A stretch of 64,000 nt of DNA from Prochilodus magdalenae (taxonomy: Eukaryota > Chordata > Actinopteri > Characiformes > Prochilodontidae): contig JAMWET010001229.1 of the NCBI GenBank assembly GCA_024036415.1, forward strand, positions 145,001 to 209,000, written 5' to 3'. A program made the translations under genes and the position numbers. This document shows positions 22,201 through 41,094 of the stretch, piece by piece (position 1 is the first letter of the stretch; each line of letters begins with the position of its first letter). The notes under the pieces are model-generated. The model saw nothing but the letters and a program-made list of their open reading frames with translations. It did not search any database and was not told where the DNA came from.

Positions 22201-22436
22201 ACCTACTGCCCCATACTTGTCCTTGGTCAAATTATGGGAAAGCCTCAAGCTGGTTTTACTGCAAGGGGAAAGTCACTTCAAGTTTCCAATAACCCTCTGT
22301 CAGAAGCAATGATAACATTAGACGATCTTTTCCAGGACCATCTATGGCACTACCACGGCCCACTGCAACACCCACAAACCTGCCGCCAGGAGATGAGCCA
22401 GTTAACGTCACCATCACCGTCATGGCCTCCAGCTAA
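7239..22436 (+). CDS. vsig10l2: VSIG10L2-like Ig-superfamily membrane protein, complete downstream paralogue
   Basis: Type I cell-surface protein, probably adhesive; partner unknown. Coding exons: 7239-7308 (signal peptide), 8796-9149, 12261-12536, 12626-12901, 14337-14594, 14816-15076, 15946-16245 (six Ig-like domains), 18886-19173 (FN3), 20697-20819 (membrane helix), 20926-20950, 21077-21171, 22336-22436 (tail, stop TAA). These total 2427 bases, 808 residues. Approximate residues: signal 1-23; Ig 24-141, 142-233, 234-325, 326-411, 412-498, 499-598; FN3 599-694; helix about 705-728; tail to 808. Each Ig exon has the Cys-Trp-Cys core; the fourth and fifth share SCSWEGG, suggesting internal duplication. 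Domain-exon borders are phase 1. The start is the first ATG giving a hydrophobic leader (LTVFLLPVLL) in frame with exon 2. Domain order and the neighbouring chek1 support VSIG10L2; VSIG10L is the alternative. Confidence 0.8.
7638..8169 (+). mobile_element. Short Tc1-type derivative, copy 1 (532 bp)
   Basis: In intron 1 of the complete Ig gene. Terminal inverted repeats of about 30 bases (start CAGGGGTTGGACAATGAAAC, end complement) are flanked by TA on both sides (7636-7637, 8170-8171), the Tc1/mariner target. Inside, an open frame at 7823-7987 encodes a 54-residue peptide resembling the first helix-turn-helix of Tc1 transposase (ASVTKTASLCDVSRATVSRV), followed by a stop; the catalytic region is absent. 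Copy 2 is at 62236-62768. Confidence 0.85.
7823..7987 (+). CDS. 54-codon N-terminal transposase (HTH) fragment inside the Tc1 derivative
   Basis: ATG to TAG, open throughout. The peptide ends right after the first DNA-binding subdomain of a Tc1-type transposase. The same frame is open at 62421-62585. Whether it is translated is unknown; it may be only a remnant kept by recent copying. Confidence 0.4.
   Translation: MGDIPEFKRGQIVGARLAGASVTKTASLCDVSRATVSRVMSAYHQEGRTSTSIT
9628..10169. mobile_element. AT-rich foldback element, copy 2
   Basis: In intron 2 of the complete Ig gene. It starts CCCTTATGAAACG and ends CGTTTCATAAGGG, with arms matching those of copy 1 (443-1031) over most of their length. 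The internal palindrome includes TGTGAGAATAT and its complement. The host intron differs from that of copy 1, so the two insertions are independent of the gene duplication. No coding capacity. Confidence 0.75.
10460..11340 (-). pseudogene. Degenerate Tc1-like transposase relic
   Basis: On the minus strand near 11330-11270 a piece resembles the second helix-turn-helix of Tc1 transposases (KITPRAQRATFRKVRS). Further along the same strand, near 10600-10570, the catalytic signature LQDNDP (normally LQQDNDPKH) is readable. Frames are broken and intervening sequence is poorly conserved. It lies in intron 2 of the Ig gene. Confidence 0.4.
11516..11834. repeat. Short foldback element with ~60-bp inverted repeats
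   Basis: The arm at about 11516-11577 (beginning ACACAGGAAGTGCTTGTTGC) matches the reverse complement of about 11775-11834 with only a few mismatches. The spacer of about 200 bases has no coding potential. It is probably a small MITE in intron 2 of the Ig gene. Confidence 0.6.
13437..13740 (-). repeat. Tc1-like 3' fragment, repeat family R1 (copy 1)
   Basis: In intron 4 of the Ig gene. It shares a stretch of about 300 bases with 18055-18310, 19990-20310 and 62846-63165 (markers: CAGTGCTGTTGGGAA, GAGCTACACATACAGAAG, TGTAGAGGTTCCTAATGG). Read on the minus strand it resembles the end of a Tc1-type transposase (AWDGLS, then ILRRL, then a CVSK-like end). The family assignment is tentative. Confidence 0.5.
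15290..15510. repeat. Dispersed repeat family R2 (copy 1)
   Basis: In intron 6 of the Ig gene. It shares TAATGTAAGTCAAT and TTTTGGGCCATTTCTGTTGG and the following order of blocks with 47660-47885. Such blocks recur in fish genomes; the class is not recognised from this copy alone. Confidence 0.5.
16316..16500. repeat. AT, AAT and AAAAT microsatellites
   Basis: An (AT)n tract near 16324-16345, then (ATA)n and (AAAAT)n runs at 16416-16497, in intron 7 of the Ig gene. Confidence 0.85.
17316..17601. repeat. Direct duplication of 81 bp
   Basis: Positions 17316-17396 recur without visible difference at 17521-17601 (both start TTGGGCTAAAGGTCAG and end TTGAGAGGTAC). The 124-base spacer is unique. 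The identity suggests a recent local duplication in intron 7. Confidence 0.85.
17780..18310. repeat. Intronic segmental duplication, left copy (includes R1 copy 2)
   Basis: About 530 bases beginning near CTTTACTTGATCTACTTCTTG match 19749-20290 in the same order, including the marker ATTAATCGAGGCGGCTTGAT and an R1 repeat at 18055-18310. This copy is in intron 7; the other is in intron 8. A further short block near 17740-17780 (GGGACCCAACAAAGGAATTA) recurs at 18357. Confidence 0.75.
19749..20590. repeat. Intronic segmental duplication, right copy (includes longer R1 copy 3)
   Basis: It matches 17780-18310 at high identity up to about 20290, and then continues with more of the R1 element to about 20590. 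It lies in intron 8, between the FN3 exon and the membrane-helix exon. Confidence 0.7.
21316..22029. mobile_element. hAT-type non-autonomous DNA transposon
   Basis: In intron 11 of the Ig gene. An exact 8-bp target duplication GCCTGAAC flanks it (21308-21315 and 22030-22037). Termini are TAGGGTTGCCACCTGTC on the left and the complement of TAGGGCTGCCGCCTGTC on the right (15 of 17 match). Eight-base duplications and short TAG-starting inverted repeats are typical of hAT elements. No transposase frame is seen inside its 714 bases. Confidence 0.85.
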
Positions 22437-22858
22437 AATCTCAACACACTACAGTCTTGTTCTTTAGGAAACACTGAAATCTAAGCTCCATGATTTTGCA
22501 CATACAGAAAGAGGACCCTCTTCGAGATTTTGTACTACAAGCTTTCTTTAGGTAGAATTTCGAAGTCAAGTTTACTGGCTCTTTACCAAGCCAATCGTAA
22601 CAGATCACTGTAGCTTCAGAAAGGAGAATATCTGCTACAGATACCACATGCAATGGCTTTGTTATTACTTACAAAACTGCAATTCTGATAGAAATACAAT
22701 TCTATCAAAAAAAAAAAAAAAAAAAAAAAAAAGTTTAAATGGATCCACACAAGTCACGAGCATCACTCAGTACAAACATTTTCATTTAAATGAATGTCTT
22801 ATGACTGGATAACCTGAATAAGGGTTTGTGATATTCTGAATTTTAAGTATTTGTAAAC

Positions 22859-22864
22859 AATAAA
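22859..22864 (+). terminator. Polyadenylation signal of the complete Ig gene
   Basis: AATAAA followed by a T/G-rich tract. It gives a 3'UTR of about 440 bases after the TAA at 22434-22436. The UTR includes an A-run of 26 bases starting near 22707, which could cause internal priming in cDNA data. Confidence 0.55.
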
Positions 22865-23010
22865 ATTACGTTATTTTCTGATTTTCCTCTGGATGCTTTC
22901 TGTTAACCAAATATTAAAGTACAACATGTAGTCTTTTTGGCTTTGCTCCATGCTACCGCAATAACAAGCTTGCAATCACGCAATGCCAAGGCATGTTTCA
23001 TAGTTTTACA

Positions 23011-23016
23011 TTTATT
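23011..23016 (-). terminator. Polyadenylation signal of chek1 (minus strand)
   Basis: TTTATT on the plus strand is AATAAA on the minus strand, about 310 bases beyond the chek1 stop. It lies only about 150 bases from the AATAAA of the convergent Ig gene. Confidence 0.45.
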
Positions 23017-23327
23017 GTCAAGCTCTCTAAAATAACCAGCAGAGTAAACGTTAAAATAAAAAAATAATAATAAAAAGTGAGGAAGAAACAAGAGGTGGCC
23101 TTCAAAAGTTGTTTCAACAAGATTTTTTTTTTTTCTTTTTTTTTTTTTTTAAAAACCCTCACTCCTGGTAACAAACTGGATACACTGGTCAAACTACACA
23201 TAGTGTTACACGATGCAGAGAAAAACATGTATACTTAAAAACAAGACATACAACAATGAAACAAAAAAAAGAGTAAGGGTGTGTGTGTGTGTGCTTCATC
23301 ACAGCAACCAAACACAGGTTTACTACA

Positions 23328-26300
23328 TCATGTAAAAGGAATAGGAACCCTCTGGTTACTTATGATGTCAGACAGCTTCTGTTTGAGTTTCAGGAAGATC
23401 CTTTTGAATTCCAAGCCATCACCCTGAAAATTTAAAAAAGAAGGTTCAGAGAGTATTGTTGTATTTCCATCCTAATATTTGCCAGAAATCATGTATCATA
23501 GCTGATGCTGTGCCTGTAATCTGAATGTTGGATGTCGTCGGGTGCTTTGCTCACCTTTGACAGCCTGAAATCTACAAGAATACGCTCCTCCATTTCCAAG
23601 AAGTGCACTTTAAAGATCAGTTTGTTATTACGGCGATCCAGCGTGGACACTGTTGCCTGAGATTCAAAGATTACATCGTTATGTTAATTATATTGTTGAC
23701 AATATTGTGAAAGACGCTACTGTTAACACTCCCTTCCATTCAAGCCTAAACTCAGCTATACAAACTAATATTGAGTTTATTGGTATAATACCTGATTTGT
23801 GCAAGTCTGTTTCCATGTGTAGCCCATGGCAATACAGACATCACGAAGGCTAGTGCAAGACTTCTCTGCATTTAGAGTAGTGAAGAACCTGGTCATCCTC
23901 TTGACCAACCTCTGCCATGGGTTCTGTGGAATACATGCATCTCAGAACAATTCTAGTGTAGGATAATCCATTTAGCCACTTAAAAAAAAAAGCCCATTAC
24001 ACAAGGGTATTGTGATTATTACAGAGAATACTACAGACAGAAGGCTTTAGAATGATATTCTAATATTCCAGCCACAGTGTCATTAATTAAGGCTTCTCAA
24101 GGCTTAATAGCAATTGGATTTGACATATACTGGTTGTTAAAACATTTCTATGTAGTCTTTGAAAGACATTTTGACATTTCAACTGAATATGCCATTAAGC
24201 ACTATTCAAACTCTATAAATAAATAAATAAAATTTTGCAGATTTACTGAAAATTTACCTCAAGTCAATGTTTAACAACTCAGAGAGCTTTTAAATATTAC
24301 ACAGCACAAAAAACACATAGTTAACGTTATACATCATCATTACCTGGCTGGCACCTGGAGTGCCCAGTAACTGGCTTCCCAGTAGCATGTGGTCGGGGCA
24401 GGCAGGCTGAGAAAAGCTGACATGACCCCCATCAGTGTGTACCACATCCTCCCGAACCTCCCACAACCCTTGTGGCTCTGGCTGAGAGCTGGAAATTTGT
24501 ACCCGATCTTCACTGAGGAGACAAAGACAATGATAGTCAGTGACTCATCGCCACAGCTTCTCTAGGACAAATCAGTTCTTCTAAGCCAACAGGTAACAAA
24601 AAGGTGCAGATATCTTAATGCTTTATACAGACCTGTTCGTTCGTGACATCTGCTCAGAATCAGACCTCAGCATCTTGGCAATTGGTCCATGTACATCATT
24701 CTGCCTTTTAACACCTACAGCAACAGCACAAGCATCATAACATCAATATAAATATCAAACAGACTGTTAAAAGTATGAACACAATAAGGAACAAACGATG
24801 AAGTACACTCAAAAGTAAACTTGTGTCTGCCTTCTGCAGACTTTCTTTTGCATCTGTGACAGATGGAATTCTCTCTGTAAGCATTTCTTATCTATTTGTG
24901 AGCTCTGAACCTTTAAACTTAAAAAATCTGACAACCTGGAGTATCATAACACCATATAACCCAGTAACTCTCTGTTAGGCCTAGTTACAGCACAATTTAG
25001 AAAATTTTCTGAATATTATCCCAGTAAAGGTACGTCATAAAATCTGCTGTCAATCAGTTGTGATCTTCCCCCATTTTTGTTTGGTGTACAATATGTCAGT
25101 GTCAACTCTAAACAAACCAGAATGAAAACCCAGCAACGCATCATTTTCGGCTTTGAATGAAACCTATTCAATAAGATACCTGATTTGAAGCTCCGACTGA
25201 ACCAGCGGTGCTTCTTAATCTCAGGAACAGTCATCCTGTCCTCAGGACTATGCAGAAGTATCTTTGTTAACAGACCTAAAAATAAGACAAAGAGGTTTAT
25301 AGTTCAGAAGTACAAAGTACACCAGAAGCTACGAAAATTTAAGTTAGAGTTAAATACTGATAATTACCAAGGGGCACTGAATCTATTTTCTTCCATGGTG
25401 TAAGGTAGGTTTTCTTTTGCATCCAATCAAAATATTCCTGACAGTTTTCACTTGGTTGATCCCATGGCAACTCTAAAATCACACAAGCATCAGTAACAGA
25501 AAAGCAAATATTCTGTCTTTGCTTCTTTTAAACAAACATAACAAGCAAAAACAGCACCAAGCCTTTTCCTCACCTCCAGCCAGCATAGCAGTAAGCACAA
25601 TACCACATGCCCAGACATCTGCTGGCTGGGCATGGAACTCAGCGCGGGACATCAGCTCCGGAGCCACATATGGCAACGTGCCACACAGCCGAGTCAACAA
25701 ACGCTCACGGCCACGGTGGCGGAACATGGTAGCTAATCCAAAATCTGAGATCTTCAGATTATCTAAGAAAGATCAGAATCAACCAACAGTAAACATACAT
25801 TCGAGAAAGAGAGAATTTTTTTAATATACAATTTTTTTTTTTCCATACTAGTTCCCAAAACTACCATCACCTTTATCATCTAGCAAGATGTTTTCAGGCT
25901 TGATGTCCCGATGTGTGATCCCAATACTATGCAGATATTCCTGTAAGAAGAATGGTTTCAAGAAAAAAAAAAAAAAAAGCATTACAGTATAATATAATAT
26001 AATGGCAGTGCAGATATCAGAGGTGGCCCAAACAACTATTTCTCTATTCAGTCAGCAACATGAAACGATTTTACAGATTTTACATGTCCTGGCAGACATG
26101 AAACATCTCTCATCACATTTTTTACAGCATTCAGGAACTCCAAGGAACTTCCAAGCTTGATACCTCTTGGGACTAATGCAGAGCACAGCAAACGGCACAA
26201 AGGAAAATTTTATTTTAGTCAGTTTTGCCCAGTTTGACAAGTTTAGCCCAGTTTTAGTCAATAGTATAAGTGTACTTTATATATTACTTCATAAATCAAA

Positions 26301-27521
26301 CATTAACATGTTAACTGTAGAGTGTAAATGAAATGGTACCTTTAAAACAACAAAAAAAACAAACAAAAAATATGTCTAATTTTGGATTTAGTTTTGGCCT
26401 AGAATGTTCATCACTGTGCATCACTAATTGTTGTATATACAGAAGATGTTAACGTATAGTGAGTTGAGCTGAATAGATCATACATTTATGATAGTTATCC
26501 ACGTCACCTTGCCTCAGAGCACAATGAACAGAGAAAGATGGTGCATGGAAGAATTTTCAATCATCTTCCTTCAGTAACTACAGGGGCTACAATGCAGGGC
26601 TGGGCTATAGAAGTGTGTAGTATCACATCTGACCCATCTTTGGGCTCTGGGTCCGTCCGTCCGTCGGGGCTCGCTCTCTCAGCACTTGCATGTCTAAGCT
26701 GAGTACTCACTCGAGTACTCACTGGGGCCGAGTACTCACTGGGGCCTCTGTGTCTCAAATATGTTTATTGTGGTGTGTTTTGGCAGTGGATGAGGAGGGA
26801 ACACCAAGACTAAGACTAAGGTGCTAAGACTGTCATGGATGCTCTGGTACATGGGTGAATTTTGCTAACGTTCCCCTTTAGGTTGTGGACAAGAGACAAA
26901 ATTTGTGATCACGGTTCAGTGGTAAATAAACTTCTGCTTGATCTTGATTTTTTCATCATTAAATGAGCGGTACCACTCACCACTCCTCCTATCAGCTGTT
27001 GAAAAAACCTGTGAGCCTCTTTTTCCGGCATCCCCACATCTGGTTCTGTGACAGAAGAGCACAATTTCCAACGTTCAAATACGTCTTAATCAGACTAACA
27101 GCACTTCGTTTCACATCATGTGTACATCAGTGTTTCCTGCTCTCACCTATTCGATCAAAGAGCTCTCCACCACTGCAATACTCCAGGAAGATGTACTGAA
27201 TTGGACCCTCGCTCCTGTGCCCAAAGAAGCGCACTATATTGGCATGTGACAGCATCTTGTGCACACACACCTCTTTTTTCACATTTTCTAGACAGTCTTT
27301 GGCTCTGGATGTATCAACAACTTTCACTGCCACTGCTTCCTCCGTCTTCCTGTTCACCAGCAAACGCACCCTAAAACAAACACACACATAAAAGAGGTTA
27401 CAGGGCAGAAGGCTGAGAATGACATCAGAACAAACAGACAGTGGAGGAATACTCACTCGCCATAAGCCCCCTCCCCAAGGGTCTGCACCAAATCCCAGTC
27501 CTGAACGAAAGGCACAGCCAT
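23328..27521 (-). CDS. chek1: Checkpoint kinase 1
   Basis: Nuclear Ser/Thr kinase activated by ATR after replication stress; it restrains CDC25 and CDK. Exons in transcript order: 27521-27457, 27370-27147, 27045-26981, 25940-25871, 25762-25574, 25472-25368, 25275-25180, 24714-24633, 24512-24344, 23923-23792, 23656-23555, 23423-23328; 1395 bases, 464 residues (human 476). The kinase domain is intact: glycine loop LGEGAYGE (15-22), K38, HRD with D130, DFG with D148, [10 protein letters not shown] in the activation segment. The C-terminal KA1 domain is in the last three exons ([16 protein letters not shown]). ATR-type Ser-Gln sites remain: SSSQPEP (S308, equivalent to human S317) and GTPGASQNPW (S354, equivalent to human S345), the latter split across an exon border. 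The ATG at 27521 gives the conserved MAVPFV start; three 5'UTR bases share its exon. Confidence 0.97.
26040..26975. other. chek1 intron 3, nothing recognised
   Basis: About 1 kb of single-copy-looking intron with a local direct repeat GAGTACTCACTGGGGCC near 26713-26745. No exon or mobile element identified. Confidence 0.4.
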
Positions 27522-28778
27522 GATCTGAAATCATATGCAACACAATGTGAAGAGGCCGGGAGCACTGCTCCCTATGACTCCCTGATTCTGAAAAATGAAG
27601 CTGATAAACAACTGTAAGGGCTAATGCTGAGGGGAGGAAATGAAGGGTGTAGACAATTATCAGGCATCATATTAATAAGGTTTCACAGTACATCTTCTAG
27701 TGTTTAACACAATTTCTGATGGGCAAGATTCAATCTCATTTTCAATATTCTTCAGTATTTTTAGGAACTATCATTAAATACATTATTCAAAAACAGTCAT
27801 TGTTTAAACAGTTATTAAAAGCAGCACTTTATAGATATATATTTTTTAAACTGAAGCAACAAAACTGAGTTTGGAGTAAACAGAACAGACAAAATCATTA
27901 GGAGCGTGTGTCAGTGCACGTCACCCTGTAAAGCCCGATTTAACAGTCAGAGGTTCTGAGACAGCTTTTTGGACCATGTCATACTTCACACAGAAATTCC
28001 ACATACACAGGCCCAATAGAAGACTAAATGTTTAGGTCTCACAATGCTGATTAAGATATGATTGCGTTCTTGATAAATTCTCTTTCAACTCCCTTGCAGA
28101 AGTCAGGTTCATCAGACCGTGGGGGTCCAAAGCACAACAGAATTGTGCGCAGCTACATATTTCTATATTCCAAATCCACAAAGCCTGAATAGTGCTGCTT
28201 TAACACAAAGCTCCTGAAAGTGTGACAAACGTGGGGACCTTTGATTTGGCTCAAGAAATTGTTACCACAACCACAATATAAAAACTTTGTAAATTCTGTT
28301 AACCAGTTTAAATTGTAATTAGTACCAAATTGTAACATACTGTTATATATTTATTTATTAACTTATATTTTAACCATGTTGCCATTAACCATATTAATAT
28401 CCATCTACCCTTCTTTTCGACCCCTCTTTTTTTGACTCTCATCTTGACTTTACAGGTCAGACCATTAAGGTGCCCACCCCAGCTTTAACAGTAAACTAGA
28501 ATAAATAGGTCCAGCTCTCATATGACTGTATAATTAGAAATGGTTTTGTCAAAAAGGTTGACTGGGCACTTCACTGCACTTCAACTACAAACGTGTACAT
28601 TGTGTGCACATTTATAAAAAAAACTGCATGAGAAATCCATTATTAACTTCTGGTGCTTAAATACACGAACGAGTAACTACGTCTGGTGTAAATTCACCCT
28701 GTCAGGAGTGAACTTCACTGGGTTACTTCTACTGTTTACATGGCCATGAAGCTAATACTCACTCTTCACTTCTGACTT

Positions 28779-28891
<113 letters not shown>

Positions 28892-29184
28892 GACTTTTAT
28901 ATATTTTTTTTATGTACAGAATAACAGCTGAGATGTTACTGTTTCTTCCAACATATGTGCTCAGTTTAAATTATGATTAACTTTATGAACTAAGCAGCAC
29001 AGCGGTAACTAAGCTCTTAACTAAGTAAAATCCCTAAAACTATGAAATAGCAAGTATTTTATAAACAGATTTACAACAGAAACCAGGCAGACTGAATGTT
29101 CAGACAGCTAAGTTAGCGATGCCTAACGAGGCAGCAAGAGAGCCTGAGCTTCTCTCTGCGGATTCACTCGCTGTATTAACTTAC

Positions 29185-29341
29185 CTTACAAACTACTGCT
29201 TTCGGGAACTAAGGTCACGTATAACAGGCCTCTGTTCCATAAGACTAGGACACGGATAAATGACAACGGCCAGACTGGAGGAAGTGTTAATGGTTAAAAG
29301 TTCGGCTCGCTACTCGTTCAAGAGCTACAAACTTTGGCGCG
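29185..29341 (-). promoter_or_regulatory. chek1: chek1 non-coding first exon and promoter with E2F-type site
   Basis: A donor on the minus strand at 29184-29180 (GTAAG) ends a probable 5'UTR exon that splices to the acceptor just before the ATG exon (27525-27526). Just upstream, 29333-29340 reads TTTGGCGC, an exact match to the E2F consensus TTTSSCGC; a weaker minus-strand TTTCGCG lies at 29361-29367. CHEK1 is a known E2F-controlled gene. The transcription start is estimated, not observed. Confidence 0.5.
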
Positions 29342-30064
29342 TTTAGTACCAAAGACGTCACGCGAAACAAGAAAAAAATAATATAATTTTTCAAAATAAA
29401 AGTCTCCGATCCGCTTCAGAAAAGGAATTAAGTGTTACTGTTGTTTAGCGCGTTACTCTAATTTACATTTAAAATCACACGAAATATATTTAAATTTAAT
29501 ACATATCTAATATTACACATATTTAAACAAAATAAAAAAACTGCTGCGTGAACAGTGCAAAGTCTCTGAAATAACAGAACTAGGAATTTTGAAATTGGAT
29601 TAATATAGAATTAGTATAATATTATAATGTATACATTCTTTAAATTAAGTGTATAAATTTAAGCTTATTGTTTATTATAGTTTCTTTTTACGTTCACTCG
29701 GATATTCATTGATGTGTTCTTTTTTTTAAATAATGCATACACATGTATGCGAGAAAGGAGCTACAGCAGTTTGAAAAATCAATACATGTAATACACTTAT
29801 TCGTCATAACTAAAAAGGTTAGTGGGTTTTAAAAATATATATATTTTGTGCAACGAAAATCACCATAAAAAATAGAAAGACTTATCGATTACCACTCTAT
29901 TTACATGTATGAATTAGCAATTTTGTACAGAAAAATAATTGTTTCAATAAAAAAGGTTAATATCGGAGTCACTACTGAATCTCTTAAACTCGGGTAAGTT
30001 GGATGAAGAGGTTAAAGCCGTGAAGCGCGCGCTCCATTTAGCTGGAAATGTAAAATGAGAGTCG

Positions 30065-30092
30065 TGACGTCACATGCCGTTGCTACGGAAAC
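30065..30092 (+). promoter_or_regulatory. cfap53: CRE and X-box (RFX-type) motifs upstream of cfap53
   Basis: TGACGTCA at 30065-30072 is a perfect CRE palindrome. GTTGCTACGGAAAC at 30079-30092 fits the RFX X-box consensus RYYNYY-N(1-3)-RRNRAC. Both lie about 130-160 bases before the ATG. X-boxes are typical of ciliary gene promoters, which suits the product. Confidence 0.6.
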
Positions 30093-30223
30093 AGGAGACT
30101 AGTTCCGTAAACAGAAGTGGAGTAGGGGAGGAGGGAAGCGTTTTCCCCTCTTTTCTTTGATATCAGTCCGTTAGTCAGTGCAATACTTTGATTTTAAGAC
30201 TGTTTTAGGACTGAGGATCTAAC

Positions 30224-38270
<8,047 letters not shown>

Positions 38271-38323
38271 ACCTAGCTATACTAATAATACATAGCTAGC
38301 TCAGTAATCAAATATCCATGTGA

Positions 38324-38329
38324 AATAAA
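38324..38329 (+). terminator. cfap53: Polyadenylation signal of cfap53
   Basis: AATAAA 54 bases after the stop codon, giving a very short 3'UTR. The sequence downstream is T-rich. Confidence 0.6.
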
Positions 38330-38349
38330 GAGATGAAGTAAGGTTACCT

Positions 38350-40840
38350 CTTGCTTTTTCAGTTTCTATATTATTTTTACCATTAAAAGTTTTAAGTTCA
38401 GTTTAAATGAGAAACTCTTAAACCTGGAAGTCTAACGTTCTCATGGAAGGTTTATGAGAACAGCAAAACTGTATGTTTTAATGCAGAACACTGGGTTTTA
38501 TTTTGGGCGAGGATCTGGCTGTGTTTGCTTTAGGATTAGGCTGCAGTCTGCGCATGTACCTATTTTTGCTGAACTTGCTAGACTTGACTGCCTGGATTTT
38601 GGAGGTGTCAAATTGAATACTCCTCCGCCAAATAAGTGAAATCCTACATTACAAAGGTTCTTTCACTCAGCCAGTGAAAACATAAAGCACTTTATCCTCA
38701 GTCATGTTTTCCATGAGACCTCTCTCACGCTAATCTCTGCACTGTGTAACTGTTACTATGGATGCCCCCACCCACCCCTCCATGAGGGACCAGTAAGACA
38801 ATGCATCTTTCCTCAATTTGTCTTCAGTATGTCATAATTAAATGCATATACCAGCACCGAGGACAAGATTCTGTTGGCATGAGGTAACTCCTCAAAGATG
38901 AGCCACAGGATTGCAGTATTTGATGTAATGAATGGACAGTAAGCTTCTACCCAATAGCCTTCTGGCTCAAATGATTACCACATGTGTTACACCTTCTGTT
39001 TGTGTAGGTTTGGTTATTCCATGACAGCTGAAGCATGTTAAGGAGCTCAACACCCCATACCTGTCGAAGGAGTGGTTTGGGAGTGGAACAATTTGCCTGA
39101 TGTCACTTCAGTCTTCTCCCAGTTTGCCACCCTGGCAGCTTATGTTCTTGTGTAAGTCTACAGTAGTTCACTCCCAGCCTGATGATCAGAACACTCGCAG
39201 CTCTGTAATAGTGCTTTTGAAAATGACTTGAGAATAAAGAATGAAGAGCTGAGGAGCCCCTAATTCAGAGCACTGGCTTTGTGGATACTGCTACAGTCTT
39301 CGGTTTAAAGGCAAACGGAAGATGCCGTCCGAGCCAGAGCTTTATGTCAAGGTAAAACAGCCTTTAGATTCTACTCTACTGTTCGGGTCTCGTTTCTTGC
39401 TATGGTATGTGGGTCTGAGGTTGGAATATGTTGGTAATAACAAGGAATGTACGTGGAGAAGACGTCTCGAGACTGAGAGTCCAGACCGTGATTTTATTGT
39501 TTAAGGAAATGTACATGTTGTTGCGGTGCCTACGCTGGAAAAGGAGATTTTGACAAGCTTGCGTTACACCCAGTAACTCACACATGCAGATAACAGGCCA
39601 ACACAACTCACAAACCCTGCTGAGATAATTCATTGTTCAATAAAACAAATATGAAGCGAAAGACAAACAGGCCTACAGTCGCATACAATGCACCTGAATT
39701 CTGGTGTATAAATCATACACCCCACTGAGCATACTGAGGCTGTGCTCACTCATTTGTTGGATTTGCTCTTCGGGGAGTATTTTAAATTGATGATACTTCA
39801 AGTTTGTCTTTGAAGGTCCTTTTACTTCACTAACTCAGCCATTCATATTAAATTCCACCATGTTGGGTTTAGTTTTATTCTGCCATGGAGACTCTGCGGC
39901 CGGTCTACTTTACTGTACCTCTTATTTCTCACATTGTAATTGTTGCAGTTTATTGTAGGCCAGAATGCTTGTTACAGAGGAGAACAGTGCCTTACTAATA
40001 GATCCTGGAGTACTAGGTTCCACTGCAGTTCTGTAGCGAACTGGAGGACTTGAGGAGGTTTAAGGCAGGATACTGCTTTACTGAAGTTCTCTACCTTTGT
40101 TTAATAAAAGCAACATTCATTTGACTGGAGGATGACCTGACTTGAGGAACACCTCTGCAATGTATGTTAATGAAGTCTCACAGTTCCCACCTTGTTGTGG
40201 TGAACTTTACTGACCTCTCACATCAGACTGTTTGCCTATGATATGTTGTCAGGTTTATTGTGTGGCTGGATCTTCTCTAGGTAAAATATTATATTACCTT
40301 CAGTAAAAAAAATTACCTTGTTTATGAATTTATGATTTTCATTTCATATAAAAATTGGAAAAATAACAGCAAACTAAAAGATGTGAGCACTTTGACATTT
40401 TTTTACAATGTAAAATTAATCTGCACTGTTAAACAGAGTTACGCTGTATCTACATTTTGCATATTGAGTATTGAAAGGGGATTCCAACAATTGTTCTTTA
40501 GCTGTCGGTGACAATACATCATTACTACGTAAAGACAGTTGTTTAGGGTGGTTAGAAGTGAAATGCCCCGTTCTGGAGAAACTTGCTGAGTCAGACTGGT
40601 TGACAGTCTGGGGTGTTGACAGGAACCAGACATCTGAGGTATTTAATGTCTCTAAAAATTGACTCCCACATCACAAAATGGTGGGCAGATACATGCAGGG
40701 ACTTCTCAGATTTACAACAATATTATAAAGATCCGTAATATAAGAAGCTTATAGGTTTACTGGATGGAACTAAAATGGTTTGTGTTGCTGACATCATGAC
40801 CATCTGGTTACTATCATCACCATTGTCAAGAAAACTGATA
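38350..40840. other. Intergenic cfap53-myo5b, no gene recognised
   Basis: Open frames here are short and have no splice context or family resemblance. No named repeat was identified in this part. Confidence 0.35.
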
Positions 40841-40849
40841 AGTTTCTCT

Positions 40850-41093
40850 TTAATGGACCATTTTAAAAGTCTCTTCATCCAGGATGGACCTGAGGAGGTT
40901 GGGTTCCGCCCTTAAGCCTGGTTTCCTCTTGAGGTTTCTTCCTCACTCAGAGGAGTTTTTCCTCGTCACATTAACTCCGTGTCTTTCTCTTTTCTCTTTT
41001 TTTATAACAGTCTAATTTTCTGTGAAGCTGCTTTGAGACAACGTTGGTTGTAAAAAGCGCTATACAAATAAATATCAATTGATTGATTGATGT
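40850..41093 (+). repeat. Retroposon 3' tail (LINE/SINE type), copy 1
   Basis: The block with GAGGTTTCTTCCTCACTCAG, GAGTTTTTCCT, AAGCTGCTTTGAGACAACGT and AAAAGCGCTATACAAATAAA, ending in ATTGATTGATTGATG, is a tail widespread in teleost genomes. The short repeated terminal unit points to target-primed retroposition. A related tail is at 43500-43605. Confidence 0.65.
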
Positions 41094-41094
41094 T

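Noticed and set aside
22707..22732. Poly-A run as the end of a processed retrogene
   Set aside because: It lies in the 3'UTR of an intron-containing gene, before its AATAAA, with no duplicated coding sequence in front.
25479..25727. Independent short kinase-like gene
   Set aside because: It is chek1 exon 5 read into the adjoining intron.
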